A stretch of 25,838 nt of DNA from CAZHBD01 sp964530555 (GTDB lineage: Bacteria; Patescibacteriota; Saccharimonadia; Saccharimonadales; AWTP1-31). Within the stretch, counting starts at the first letter, position 1, and each line of letters starts with the position of its first letter. A program made the position numbers and the translations under genes. Positions 1-6,464 of this stretch are shown here, one piece after another. The notes under the pieces are model-generated. The model made no database searches. It had not been told where the DNA came from and saw only the letters and a list, made by a program, of their open reading frames with translations. The stretch spans positions 1-25,838 of the forward strand of contig CAZHBD010000007.1 of assembly GCA_964530555.1 (NCBI GenBank). The letters are read 5' to 3'.

Positions 1-10
1 TCTCTGCCAA

Positions 11-87
11 GGCCCCGTCGTCTAGTGGTCCAGGATATTTGGTTCTCATCCAAAAGATCGCGGGTTCGAATCCCGCCGGGGTCACCA
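11..87 (+). tRNA. tRNA-Glu (anticodon CTC)
   Basis: The acceptor stem pairs GGCCCCG (11-17) with CGGGGTC (77-83), with one G-T pair, and is followed by discriminator A and an encoded CCA (85-87). The anticodon stem-loop has the loop TTCTCAT, which gives anticodon CTC and decodes GAG. The T arm contains the canonical GGTTCGAATC. The gene for glutamyl-tRNA synthetase lies further along in the same window. The upstream promoter is outside the window. Confidence 0.96.
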
Positions 88-102
88 GTTCAAGCCATCG
101 GG

Positions 103-183
103 GATTAACAGATCCCAAAAAGCTCCCAAAATATCCAAATTTTGAGAGCTTTTTAGTTTTATAATGACTTACATCTGTTAATC
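103..183. repeat. Perfect 11-bp inverted repeat flanking a terminator
   Basis: GATTAACAGAT (103-113) and its exact reverse complement ATCTGTTAATC (173-183) bracket the terminator hairpin between tRNA-Glu and the glycosyltransferase gene. The left arm also lies in a short local palindrome, GGGAT-N6-ATCCC (101-116). The role is unknown: it could be an outer RNA stem enclosing the terminator, or a remnant of a mobile element. Confidence 0.6.
117..154 (+). terminator. Intrinsic terminator after tRNA-Glu, probably bidirectional
   Basis: AAAAAGCTC (117-125) pairs with GAGCTTTTT (146-154). The inner part adds five more pairs around a loop at 132-139, with one mismatch. The A-run on one side and T-run on the other allow termination in both directions. 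It ends the tRNA-Glu transcript and isolates the glycosyltransferase promoter at 213-241. Confidence 0.8.
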
Positions 184-212
184 TGTGTTCGACTCCCTGA
201 AGGCGTAAATAA

Positions 213-241
213 TAGACAAAGACGTACAAATATTGTAGAAT
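213..241 (+). promoter_or_regulatory. Promoter of the family-2 glycosyltransferase (leaderless type)
   Basis: TAGACA (213-218), a 17-base spacer and TAGAAT (236-241) match sigma70 spacing. The -10 box ends 7 bases before the ATG at 249, so the expected transcription start falls on or next to the start codon. No Shine-Dalgarno sequence fits in that gap. Confidence 0.65.
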
Positions 242-248
242 AAGTTTA

Positions 249-908
249 ATGGCAACATCCGTTATTATTCCTGCACACAATGAAGCTTCAAGAATAGCCG
301 AAGTTATTACGGCCGCCCAAGCTGCAGATCTTGCACGCGAAGTTATCGTAGTAGACGATGGTTCATTTGATGATACTTTTGACATTGCAGAATCTATGGG
401 AGCAATTGCATTAAGGCATGATAAAAATAGCGGTAAAGCTGAAGCTATGCAATCAGGGTACTTAATCGCAAAAGAACTGGGCTCAACATCAATGTGTTTT
501 CTAGATGCTGACTTGCGAGGGTTAAAATCTACACACGTTGATTTGCTTATTGAGCCAATAGAGGAATCAAACGCATCAATGACTATTGGAACTCTGGATA
601 GAACATTCTTACAAAAAGTAGTATTGAAACGTTGGGGAGCGTTAAGTGGACAAAGGGCATTGCCTATGGGACTTTGGGAACAGCTGCCCGATGATTTAAG
701 AACTGGATTTAGAGTTGAGGCGGAACTTAACATACTAACTCGCAAACTTGGAATTCATCATGATATTCAGCGTATAACCCTTGATGGTGTAACCCATGTA
801 GGTAAACGTGAGAAAGAGCCCACCTTAGTACGCGCAGCTGCTGAATACATGAGGACTTATGGCTCGGCTGTGCGGGCATATGGCGGTTCCTTGACCCGAA
901 GTGCATAA
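249..908 (+). CDS. Family-2 glycosyltransferase (GT-A fold)
   Basis: The 219-residue protein starts with the GT2 signature SVIIPAHNEA followed by VIVVDDGS, which bind the nucleotide-sugar. A DAD motif in CFLDADLRG around residue 88 is the likely metal-binding DXD. It has no membrane segment, so it is a soluble catalytic domain acting at the inner face of the membrane or in the cytoplasm. The donor and acceptor cannot be named. The C-terminal TGFRVEAELN segment resembles the acceptor-side region of GT2 enzymes related to dolichyl-phosphate mannosyltransferase, but this is family-level resemblance only. The ATG sits 7 bases after the -10 box, which supports this start. Codons are visibly more AT-rich than in most other genes here, and the gene stands alone between two terminators beside a tRNA, so recent acquisition is possible. 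Confidence 0.88.
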   Translation: MATSVIIPAHNEASRIAEVITAAQAADLAREVIVVDDGSFDDTFDIAESMGAIALRHDKNSGKAEAMQSGYLIAKELGSTSMCFLDADLRGLKSTHVDLLIEPIEESNASMTIGTLDRTFLQKVVLKRWGALSGQRALPMGLWEQLPDDLRTGFRVEAELNILTRKLGIHHDIQRITLDGVTHVGKREKEPTLVRAAAEYMRTYGSAVRAYGGSLTRSA

Positions 909-1041
909 ACAAAACAGGAATATGACTAATGTTCATTCATAATCTCATCTATTTTTAGTTCAACTAGTTTTTTATCTAAGGTTTCTAATTTACAGATCAA
1001 AGTGTTCCTTCTAAATCCTCTAGGGCTCACCACATTAAGAT

Positions 1042-1064
1042 GCCATCCAACGGATGGCTTTTTT
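1042..1064 (+). terminator. Intrinsic terminator
   Basis: GCCATCC (1042-1048) pairs perfectly with GGATGGC (1052-1058) around a 3-base loop and is followed by a run of six T (1059-1064). It lies 134 bases after the glycosyltransferase stop codon and is the obvious end of that transcript. Confidence 0.85.
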
Positions 1065-1204
1065 AATTTTGGTTGCGCCTACAGAGAGTTGAACGCGCAG
1101 GATTCGGTTGTTGGCCTGTTGCCCAAGCAAAGCACGGCGCACAGATTAACGTGCGCCCACCCCGCCGAAAAAAGTAGATTACGTTAGAGACGGACTCTCC
1201 CGAG
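1065..1204. other. Non-coding stretch with competing GC-rich stems
   Basis: No convincing gene is present between 909 and 1204. Apart from the terminator, this part contains a hairpin of GGCGCAC (1136-1142), an 8-base loop and GTGCGCC (1151-1157). An upstream TGCGCC (1074-1079) could pair instead with the same GGCGCA. Neither strand has a T-run that would make this a terminator, and no tRNA, RNase P RNA or tmRNA signature could be fitted. Confidence 0.4.
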
Positions 1205-1774
1205 CTAAAGGATCTTTCGAAGACTTCTACCTGATGCATGATAAAGCGCGACAGCAATGTTCGTTCGTAAGAGCCGGCCTCTTTCGTTATAAACAAGCAC
1301 GGTTTGATCCACTGGCCGATAGTCATATTTGTCTTCTCTTCTTGACCAAACGCTTTCATCGGCATCATGGAGTCCGGTGGCTAAGTCGAATGCCATTGTT
1401 TGGGGGATATCAAAACTGCTAGTTAAATGGTCTGGCTCAATATCTGGCACCCATCCGGTGTCTTCGAACGTAAGCGATGTGGTTGATAGCAGTCTGGTTG
1501 TGCCCAACAGGCTAACGCGCCCCGAAAAGAATTTAAGCCGGCGGTGTCGTGCCAATTGGTTAATATCAACGTCCACCATGCGCTCGGCAAACGTAATGAG
1601 ATTTGTCGGAGAGGTGAGGGCGCTATCTACTTCCGCGACGAAGTCCCTTATTGTTGGCCCATTTATTGCATACGCTGCTTGTGTGTGAAGCTGGGGATTC
1701 TGACCTGCTAGCCAGAGCTTAAAATCGGGATTAGCCATTTGTTCAGGTGTTGGAGCGTACTCTAACTCAGACAT
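1205..1774 (-). CDS. Hypothetical protein, 189 residues
   Basis: I do not recognise a family. The product is soluble, with no signal peptide and no membrane segment. The N-terminus is acidic and rich in Pro and Gln (APTPEQMANPDFKLWLAGQN). Two charged helical parts enclose a Ser/Thr-rich middle, and the C-terminus is Arg-rich. The ATG at 1774 is supported by a promoter-like pair upstream whose -10 box ends 8 bases before it. The gene is divergent from the NUDIX gene at 1909. It looks real because the reading frame is long, the start is promoter-linked and codon choice matches its neighbours. It could belong to a lineage-restricted family. Confidence 0.65.
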   Translation of the reverse strand: MSELEYAPTPEQMANPDFKLWLAGQNPQLHTQAAYAINGPTIRDFVAEVDSALTSPTNLITFAERMVDVDINQLARHRRLKFFSGRVSLLGTTRLLSTTSLTFEDTGWVPDIEPDHLTSSFDIPQTMAFDLATGLHDADESVWSRREDKYDYRPVDQTVLVYNERGRLLRTNIAVALYHASGRSLRKIL

Positions 1775-1782
1775 AGTCTTTG

Positions 1783-1811
1783 TTTTAACAGTTACTCATG
1801 AACATTGCAAA
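1783..1811 (-). promoter_or_regulatory. Promoter of the hypothetical gene at 1205-1774
   Basis: Read on the minus strand, TTTGCA (1811-1806), a 17-base spacer and TTAAAA (1788-1783) end 8 bases before the ATG. The boxes are only moderate matches, but the distance to the start codon equals that at other genes in the window. Confidence 0.45.
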
Positions 1812-1880
1812 CGTAAATTTATAAACAGGTAGCTGCCATAGGTGGGCTTTTTTGTTCTCACAAATACGCTTCATCGGGTG

Positions 1881-1886
1881 TATACT
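1881..1886 (+). promoter_or_regulatory. -10 box of the NUDIX/GT9 operon
   Basis: TATACT directly follows TG and lies 22 bases before the chosen ATG at 1909. No good -35 box was found. A start near 1893 would give a leader of about 16 bases that includes the Shine-Dalgarno sequence TAGGAG (1898-1903), so this operon is not leaderless. Confidence 0.45.
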
Positions 1887-1908
1887 GCTGCTATCTTTAG
1901 GAGTCGTC

Positions 1909-2511
1909 ATGCGCTTACCTTCAGACATCCCAATGGATTCGTCGTATCACCAGTATTGTTTGAACTGCTGGCATGAAGCGGTAGAACGTGTGCAAAAAGA
2001 CGGTAAGACGTATTACTCCTGCAAGGAATGTCACAAAACTCAAGATCGCTCGTTGGTGGTTGATCCCGCAATTACCGCTTGGCTGGATGACTCACGGGTC
2101 TATTGGCACGAAAGTGCTGGAGTTTTTGTGTGTAATACTGAGGGTCAAGTATTGCTGTTTAAGCGCACGATCTTCCCCTTTAGCATGACAGTGCCGTCCG
2201 GACATGTCGACAGTGGCGAAGACCCACTAACGGCCGCTCGTCGGGAGCTGGCTGAAGAAACAAATATCAATGTCGATAACATCGAGTTGCGGGAGCTGGC
2301 AACTGAGGCCATCCATGGAGACTCATGTCGGCGTGGTTCAGACGATCATGTGTGGCATGCCTTTGTAGCCACTGTGCCAACGCAGAACGTGCAAATAAAA
2401 GAAGAGGGTATTGATCCGGTATGGCTTACTGTTAGCGATGCGCTACAACAAGAGCTAACTGTACCTGTGCGCTTCATGCTAGAAAGGTTTGGGCATGAGC
2501 TTAGCCGGTGA
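1909..2511 (+). CDS. Zinc-ribbon NUDIX hydrolase
   Basis: This is a 200-residue hydrolase of nucleoside diphosphates linked to another group. Cys17, Cys20, Cys38 and Cys41 form two CxxC pairs typical of a zinc ribbon. The NUDIX box spans residues 98-120 with Gly98, Glu104, Arg112-Glu113 and Glu116-Glu117 in canonical positions, so the metal site is intact. Zinc ribbon followed by NUDIX recalls NudC NADH pyrophosphatase, but the substrate cannot be read from the sequence. ATG 1909 is chosen over the upstream TTG at 1852 because TAGGAG lies 5 bases before it and the -10 box falls inside the longer frame. The stop codon overlaps the next gene by 17 bases, which indicates translational coupling with the glycosyltransferase. 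A NUDIX enzyme acting on nucleotide-sugars is one attractive reading. Confidence 0.87.
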   Translation: MRLPSDIPMDSSYHQYCLNCWHEAVERVQKDGKTYYSCKECHKTQDRSLVVDPAITAWLDDSRVYWHESAGVFVCNTEGQVLLFKRTIFPFSMTVPSGHVDSGEDPLTAARRELAEETNINVDNIELRELATEAIHGDSCRRGSDDHVWHAFVATVPTQNVQIKEEGIDPVWLTVSDALQQELTVPVRFMLERFGHELSR

Positions 2512-3706
2512 TGCGTTTCGTGCTGACTGTCAAAACTGGGAAGGTTACAAGCCGTGCCCCATTCAGAAAGCCCAAGGATTGCCCGACTGCTCTGCATGTA
2601 CGGCATTTAGTCCTATAGAAGAGGTTCGACAAACGCAGACTGTCTATATTGCAACCAGTGGGCTCGATTCAGCCAAGAATATTGGTCTGGTGGAGGCTGG
2701 TGGTCTCGGGAGCGTTTTGCGTACTACGGCAGTTTCGCGCGCGATTCGTGAGCGGAACCCGGAGGCAAGCATCTATTGGTTTACTCATCGTAAAGGCCGG
2801 GATTTGCTACGGTATGTGCCCGGAGTCCAAGCGGTACCTCTAACCCATGACAGGAGTGCTGAACTTGCAGCTCGCTTGGATGTGGTGGTCAATTTTGAGT
2901 CCACTACTCCGGCAGTACCTGTAGTTCGGGCTGCCAAGCATGTGATCGGCTTTGCTCTCAATGAAGCGGGCAAATTTTACGGAACGCTACCATCGGCCGG
3001 CTATATGCAGCGTCTTCAGATAGACGATAGGTTCCGGCGCGATACTAACCGCTTGACCATGCAACAAGTATTGTTACGCACGGCAGGACTGGATGAAGCT
3101 AAGCCCCGTTATGATACGCAGCTCACAGATGAGAATGCCCGGGCTGCCCAGGAGACGCTCCAAACACTGTTTCCGGCTGGAGTACCTGAAAGAATCGTGA
3201 ATCTGGTGATCGGTAGTAGCGAAAAAGGCCGTGTCAAGCGTTGGCCTGTACAGTCTTTTGCCAAATTGGCCGAATGCCTAGCCGTCCAACATCAGAGCGT
3301 TGGTGTTGTTATAAATCAAGGGCCCGATGATTCGCGAGTAGTTCAGGCAATGCGACCACTACTTCCGAATCTTCCCAACGTGGCAGTTATGAGTGAACCG
3401 GCGGAGGTTGGCGATTATTTGGCTTTAATCAAATCGAGTGGTCTGGTTATATCAGGCGATACGTTTGGTATGCATGCTGGTTTCTCTCAAAGTACCCCAA
3501 CCATTGCTCTGGCGGGACCGTATCCGGCACGCGAAATAGAGGCCGGCCCAGAGAGCTTAGTGCTCCATGCTGATTTACCATGCGAGCCTTGTTACGGACG
3601 TTGCAACCAAGCTATTGCGAGTCTCTGTATGCGTTCTATTGATGTGGATACGGTGCTTGACTATGCCAATCTGAGTCTCGCTTCGTCCAACTCCCTTGCA
3701 GCCTAG
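2495..3706 (+). CDS. Family-9 glycosyltransferase (heptosyltransferase-like)
   Basis: The 403-residue protein has the GT9 (GT-B) layout. An N-terminal acceptor domain carries GGLGSVLRTTAVSRAI in place of the usual GD-LRTT motif. A C-terminal donor domain has KRWPVQSFAKLAECL and SGDTFGMHAGFSQSTPTIAL, which resemble the donor-binding region of ADP-heptose transferases. Residues 12, 21, 32 and 35 are cysteines in a C-x8-C-x10-C-x2-C cluster, and the end has a second cluster, CEPCYGRC. I recall similar clusters in a subgroup of GT9 proteins, and they suggest metal binding. ATG 2495 is preferred because AGAAAGG lies 7 bases upstream. The sugar is unknown, since an organism of this type is not expected to make LPS. 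Confidence 0.85.
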   Translation: MSLAGDAFRADCQNWEGYKPCPIQKAQGLPDCSACTAFSPIEEVRQTQTVYIATSGLDSAKNIGLVEAGGLGSVLRTTAVSRAIRERNPEASIYWFTHRKGRDLLRYVPGVQAVPLTHDRSAELAARLDVVVNFESTTPAVPVVRAAKHVIGFALNEAGKFYGTLPSAGYMQRLQIDDRFRRDTNRLTMQQVLLRTAGLDEAKPRYDTQLTDENARAAQETLQTLFPAGVPERIVNLVIGSSEKGRVKRWPVQSFAKLAECLAVQHQSVGVVINQGPDDSRVVQAMRPLLPNLPNVAVMSEPAEVGDYLALIKSSGLVISGDTFGMHAGFSQSTPTIALAGPYPAREIEAGPESLVLHADLPCEPCYGRCNQAIASLCMRSIDVDTVLDYANLSLASSNSLAA

Positions 3707-3716
3707 TTAGACATCG

Positions 3717-4148
3717 CTACTGTTGCTCAGGAGCGTACAGCCAGCGATCGGTACTAGTGGGTGTACCGAGAGTGTACGGCGGATTGGCAATTATATATGC
3801 TGCATCATAGGACCCAGGTTCAGTAGTAGTTTGGTTGCTAAGAGTTCGCTGAAAGCGAGCTTCAAACTGTCGATACACGTATCGGGCAAGCATCATATCG
3901 GTTGTTGCCAGTATCGTCCCAAGAGCGATGAGCGGTAGTTCATTCGGACCGAGATTGCCGTAGGTACTGATGCTGTCTGCTGCGGCTGCAACCTCTGCTA
4001 AATGAAGCATCCCCAACCCGCCTGCTAACAAAACGCCTCCAACAATACGTGCTGCACGGTCAAGTTGGAGAAACTCCGCCGCCAACTCTGAAGAGGGGGT
4101 GGCTTCAGCTTCTAGCGGTGCCGGGTGTGAGGGCTCGATGTCAGACAT
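3717..4148 (-). CDS. Small two-helix membrane protein
   Basis: The 143-residue protein has an acidic Pro/Ala/Glu-rich N-terminus of about 28 residues. Two hydrophobic segments follow at about 33-55 and 70-90, and then a polar C-terminus of about 50 residues rich in Thr, Tyr and Pro. I recognise no domain. It has its own strong promoter and is divergent from the winged-helix/NUDIX-like gene, which may regulate it. Its end lies 10 bases from the convergent GT9 stop codon. It shares the MSDxE-type start seen in other small hypotheticals here, but no wider homology was seen. Confidence 0.65.
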   Translation of the reverse strand: MSDIEPSHPAPLEAEATPSSELAAEFLQLDRAARIVGGVLLAGGLGMLHLAEVAAAADSISTYGNLGPNELPLIALGTILATTDMMLARYVYRQFEARFQRTLSNQTTTEPGSYDAAYIIANPPYTLGTPTSTDRWLYAPEQQ

Positions 4149-4156
4149 AGAGCGGC

Positions 4157-4185
4157 ATTATAGAGTGCCAACACCAAGTCATCAA
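4157..4185 (-). promoter_or_regulatory. Strong promoter of the two-helix membrane protein (leaderless type)
   Basis: On the minus strand TTGATG (4185-4180), a 17-base spacer and a perfect TATAAT (4162-4157) end 8 bases before the ATG at 4148. The predicted start is within about 2 bases of the start codon. Confidence 0.8.
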
Positions 4186-4198
4186 GGGGCTCTCAGGG

Positions 4199-4204
4199 TA
4201 TACT
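4199..4204 (+). promoter_or_regulatory. -10 box of the winged-helix/NUDIX-like gene
   Basis: TATACT ends 6 bases before the ATG at 4211, so transcription should begin at the start codon. The -35 region of this promoter would overlap the -35 box of the divergent promoter at 4157-4185, so a bound regulator could control both genes. Confidence 0.6.
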
Positions 4205-4210
4205 AAGGCT

Positions 4211-4879
4211 ATGCTCGACCATCACTTACAGCGCAGCATTGTGTATCGCTTGGCGTTTTCGCCCGAGCTTCGGTTTAGTGAGCTGAAGCCGGATACGGTG
4301 GAGAACAAACTGTTTACCTATCATCTCAAGAAGGTTGTGGCGGCCAAGCTGGTAGAAAAGCGACCAGATGGTAGCTACGCACTGACTATTGAAGGGCGAC
4401 GCCTCGGTACTCGCGTACTCGATAAGCAACGAGCCTTGGTAGATCGGCCCGAATCGGTCCTCTTTTTGGCAATTCGGCGTCCAAGCGACAACGCCTGGTT
4501 GCTGTATCGACGCAAGACACATCCACTGATTGATAAGGTTGGTTTTATGCACTGCACGCCCCGTGCGGACGAACCGACAGAAATAACTGCTAGTACAGAG
4601 TGCTTGGCAAAGACCGGCGTCAAGGCGACCTTCCGGGCGCTCGGTGGGGGCTACTTTCGGGTTTTTAACGGGGCTGAGCTCGAGAGCTTTACCCACTTTA
4701 CCTTGCTCGTAAGCGATGATGCTACTGGCGACCTGCAGCAAGCTGACAAATTTGCCGAATATTTTTGGGCTGCTACGCCAGACTTTACAGCTAGCGAGAT
4801 GCTCCCGAATATGCTGGTGCTGGGTGAGGCGGTGGCTGCTAATGTGCCCATCTTTATTGAACGGACGTTCGCCCTTTAG
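4211..4879 (+). CDS. Putative regulator: N-terminal winged helix plus degenerate NUDIX-like domain
   Basis: The 222-residue protein begins with a segment (about 1-70) that reads as a winged helix-turn-helix: FSELKPDT, a second helix YHLKKVVAAKLVEK and a wing with DGSYALTIEGRR. Residues of about 80-210 look like a NUDIX fold (VLFLAIRR, AWLLYRRK, then GFMHCTPRADE). At the NUDIX box position (about 111-137) the catalytic RExxEE is replaced by TECLAK, so the metal-binding glutamates are lost and it should not hydrolyse. NrtR regulators combine NUDIX and winged helix in the opposite order. A ligand-sensing transcription factor is therefore inferred. The start is set by the -10 box. The stop codon (TAG 4877-4879) overlaps the stop codon of the convergent gene. 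Confidence 0.65.
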   Translation: MLDHHLQRSIVYRLAFSPELRFSELKPDTVENKLFTYHLKKVVAAKLVEKRPDGSYALTIEGRRLGTRVLDKQRALVDRPESVLFLAIRRPSDNAWLLYRRKTHPLIDKVGFMHCTPRADEPTEITASTECLAKTGVKATFRALGGGYFRVFNGAELESFTHFTLLVSDDATGDLQQADKFAEYFWAATPDFTASEMLPNMLVLGEAVAANVPIFIERTFAL

Positions 4880-5661
4880 CTAGGCATAGCGAGATGCTCA
4901 GTGGCGTTGTGAGCTTGCACCACGCCACGAATGCCGCTCAGCTGATCATAGACAGCCATTGGTGCCAAGCGATGAGCATACTGACGAATTGAGGGCACGA
5001 TTTCTAAATCGGCAGCGAGGGCTGAGGTTTGAGAAATCTGATCTAGGACCCGCTCACGCACTTCGTGTTGTACTGCCGTGTTGCTCAGATTGCTACCGTT
5101 ATAGGAAATGTCGTCGGCAATATCAACACAGGCTAGCCGGTAGCCGATGGCACCGAGTATACGACCATGCTGGATGGTCTCGTTACGCGCTAGTTCGGGG
5201 TTGGTCTTGCGAAGTTTGGGCAGCCCTTTAGCCATAATTGCCGCATGCCTCATCAGGTCCAGGGCGTCATCCAGTAGCTGAATGGCTGTAGGTCGCTGCT
5301 CGGGGTCTTCGGTGTCAAAGCGTGGCAGCCGGACTGGCTTTCGGGTTCTGGCCTTTGCAGGTTCAGGCTGCTCACCGGCTGTTTCTTCTGGGAAGAGGTC
5401 ATAGTGCGCTGATCCAATAAAGGCGCACGCTAAATTTCCCGTTAAAAAGTGGAGTGTTTTGAGATCGGTCGCCGGGACTAGTTCCAGCATTTTGGTGGCT
5501 CGCACAATGCCTAAGTGCTGTGAGCGCATACCTGGCATGCCCGCCCCTTCGCGGTGACGACGCTTTACTTCTTTTTCGGAGGTGGCTTTTGGAGTAACAA
5601 AGTCTGGGAAGACTTCGAACTCGCTACGCTTGATATCGACTACTCTGTGTGGGTTACTCAT
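4876..5661 (-). CDS. Hypothetical protein, 261 residues
   Basis: I do not recognise a family. The product is soluble and mostly helical. It has a basic N-terminal segment rich in Lys/Arg/Glu (KATSEKEVKRRHREGAG), a Pro/Arg-rich linker around residues 100-120 (EPAKARTRKPVRLPRF) and a long helical C-terminal half with many Leu and Ala. The ATG at 5661 (MSNPHRV) is preferred over longer in-frame starts, because those would run into the promoter of the divergent gene at 5757. A weak TTTGCC-N16-TAGGGT pair sits directly before it, but it is too close to be convincing. It converges on the winged-helix/NUDIX-like gene with a 4-base overlap. Confidence 0.65.
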   Translation of the reverse strand: MSNPHRVVDIKRSEFEVFPDFVTPKATSEKEVKRRHREGAGMPGMRSQHLGIVRATKMLELVPATDLKTLHFLTGNLACAFIGSAHYDLFPEETAGEQPEPAKARTRKPVRLPRFDTEDPEQRPTAIQLLDDALDLMRHAAIMAKGLPKLRKTNPELARNETIQHGRILGAIGYRLACVDIADDISYNGSNLSNTAVQHEVRERVLDQISQTSALAADLEIVPSIRQYAHRLAPMAVYDQLSGIRGVVQAHNATEHLAMPS

Positions 5662-5718
5662 AACCCTAGTCTGCTCCGTCAACTGGCAAACGTCAGTGAA
5701 AACATTTTCACCTTGCTC

Positions 5719-5747
5719 TTGTCTTTGGAGCAGGAGTGTACTATAAA
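5719..5747 (+). promoter_or_regulatory. Promoter of the anchored hypothetical at 5757
   Basis: TTGTCT (5719-5724), a 17-base spacer and TATAAA (5742-5747) end 9 bases before the ATG at 5757. This leaves a leader of about 3 bases at most. Confidence 0.65.
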
Positions 5748-5756
5748 GAATCAATC

Positions 5757-6464
5757 ATGTCTGACAAGAAGCGGGTGTCGCGAGCATATCGATCGATTAT
5801 TGACTCTGAGCTTAATGAAGCGCTTGCGACTTGGGCTCATGAGCTCTATAATCCCGCCGCAGCCCAGCGCGTAGAAGCCTCCCCTGAACCACGAGCACCA
5901 ATGTTCTTATCCGCAACTCGCCAGGAGGCACCGGTAGCATCTGCGGTGGCTGTGCCTGAGAAGAAGCGCTGGCGTGATCACCGTGGCATAAGAATGGCTA
6001 CTGCTATAGGTATCGTTGCAGGAGCGGCCATTGGTATGATGCTGGCGCATGGGGATGGTGCGCCTGTTGAGACAAAGCACTTAACAGTACCTACTACTCC
6101 AACACGGCGTTCTGACCCAACCCAAGATTTGCAAATTGATGCTGGCATTAACCCCTCTCCCATTCATAAATACGAGCGCACTTTTGTGAATCACAGAAAT
6201 CTGCCGGCTGCTCCCTATCGTTACAACTGTTTAGCGGGTCGAGCGTACGATACCACCGAAGGCGCCAATATAGGTTATGACGTGCAGTTCCCTGATCGGC
6301 TCGAAATCTACCCACGTGCAGGTGGCCAGGTGCTACGCTTTAGCGGTGTAACGAATGACGGAGCGTACCTGCAACCAGCCGACCAAGCAACTGCCAATAC
6401 GCTGTGGGCATGGGGCTGCTACCTATATAGTCCGGCTCCGCCCCACGTTTCATCTGGCAAATAG
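5757..6464 (+). CDS. Single-pass membrane-anchored hypothetical protein
   Basis: The 235-residue protein has a cytoplasmic N-terminus of about 78 residues ending in the basic stretch KKRWRDHRG. One transmembrane helix follows at about 79-98 (ATAIGIVAGAAIGMMLAHG), then a Thr/Pro-rich linker and an extracytoplasmic region of about 110 residues. That outer part is rich in Tyr, Asn and Gly and contains two cysteines (YNCLAG and WGCYLY) about 60 residues apart that could form a disulfide. The positive-inside rule fits this topology. ATG 5757 is chosen because the promoter lies just upstream and a longer TTG frame would include the -10 box. No known domain was recognised. A surface role is inferred from topology only. 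Confidence 0.68.
   Translation: MSDKKRVSRAYRSIIDSELNEALATWAHELYNPAAAQRVEASPEPRAPMFLSATRQEAPVASAVAVPEKKRWRDHRGIRMATAIGIVAGAAIGMMLAHGDGAPVETKHLTVPTTPTRRSDPTQDLQIDAGINPSPIHKYERTFVNHRNLPAAPYRYNCLAGRAYDTTEGANIGYDVQFPDRLEIYPRAGGQVLRFSGVTNDGAYLQPADQATANTLWAWGCYLYSPAPPHVSSGK

Noticed and set aside
187..197. GTTCGACTCCC resembling a tRNA T-arm downstream of tRNA-Glu, as in an integration site duplication
   Set aside because: The bases around it do not repeat the tRNA-Glu 3' end, and no acceptor stem or CCA follows.
1070..1160. Possible minus-strand tRNA, tmRNA or RNase P RNA suggested by TTCAACT and paired GC-rich ends
   Set aside because: The T-arm stem does not pair, no anticodon arm could be fitted, and none of the conserved blocks of tmRNA or RNase P RNA are present.
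1063..1368. Minus-strand 101-codon frame overlapping the hypothetical gene end
   Set aside because: It is a different frame of the gene at 1205-1774 and includes the terminator stem. No start signal is visible.
1831..1853. Hairpin AGCT-G-CC/GG-TG-GGCT followed by T-run, like a terminator on the plus strand
   Set aside because: The stem is short and bulged, and no plus-strand gene upstream needs it, since the glycosyltransferase already has a terminator at 1042.
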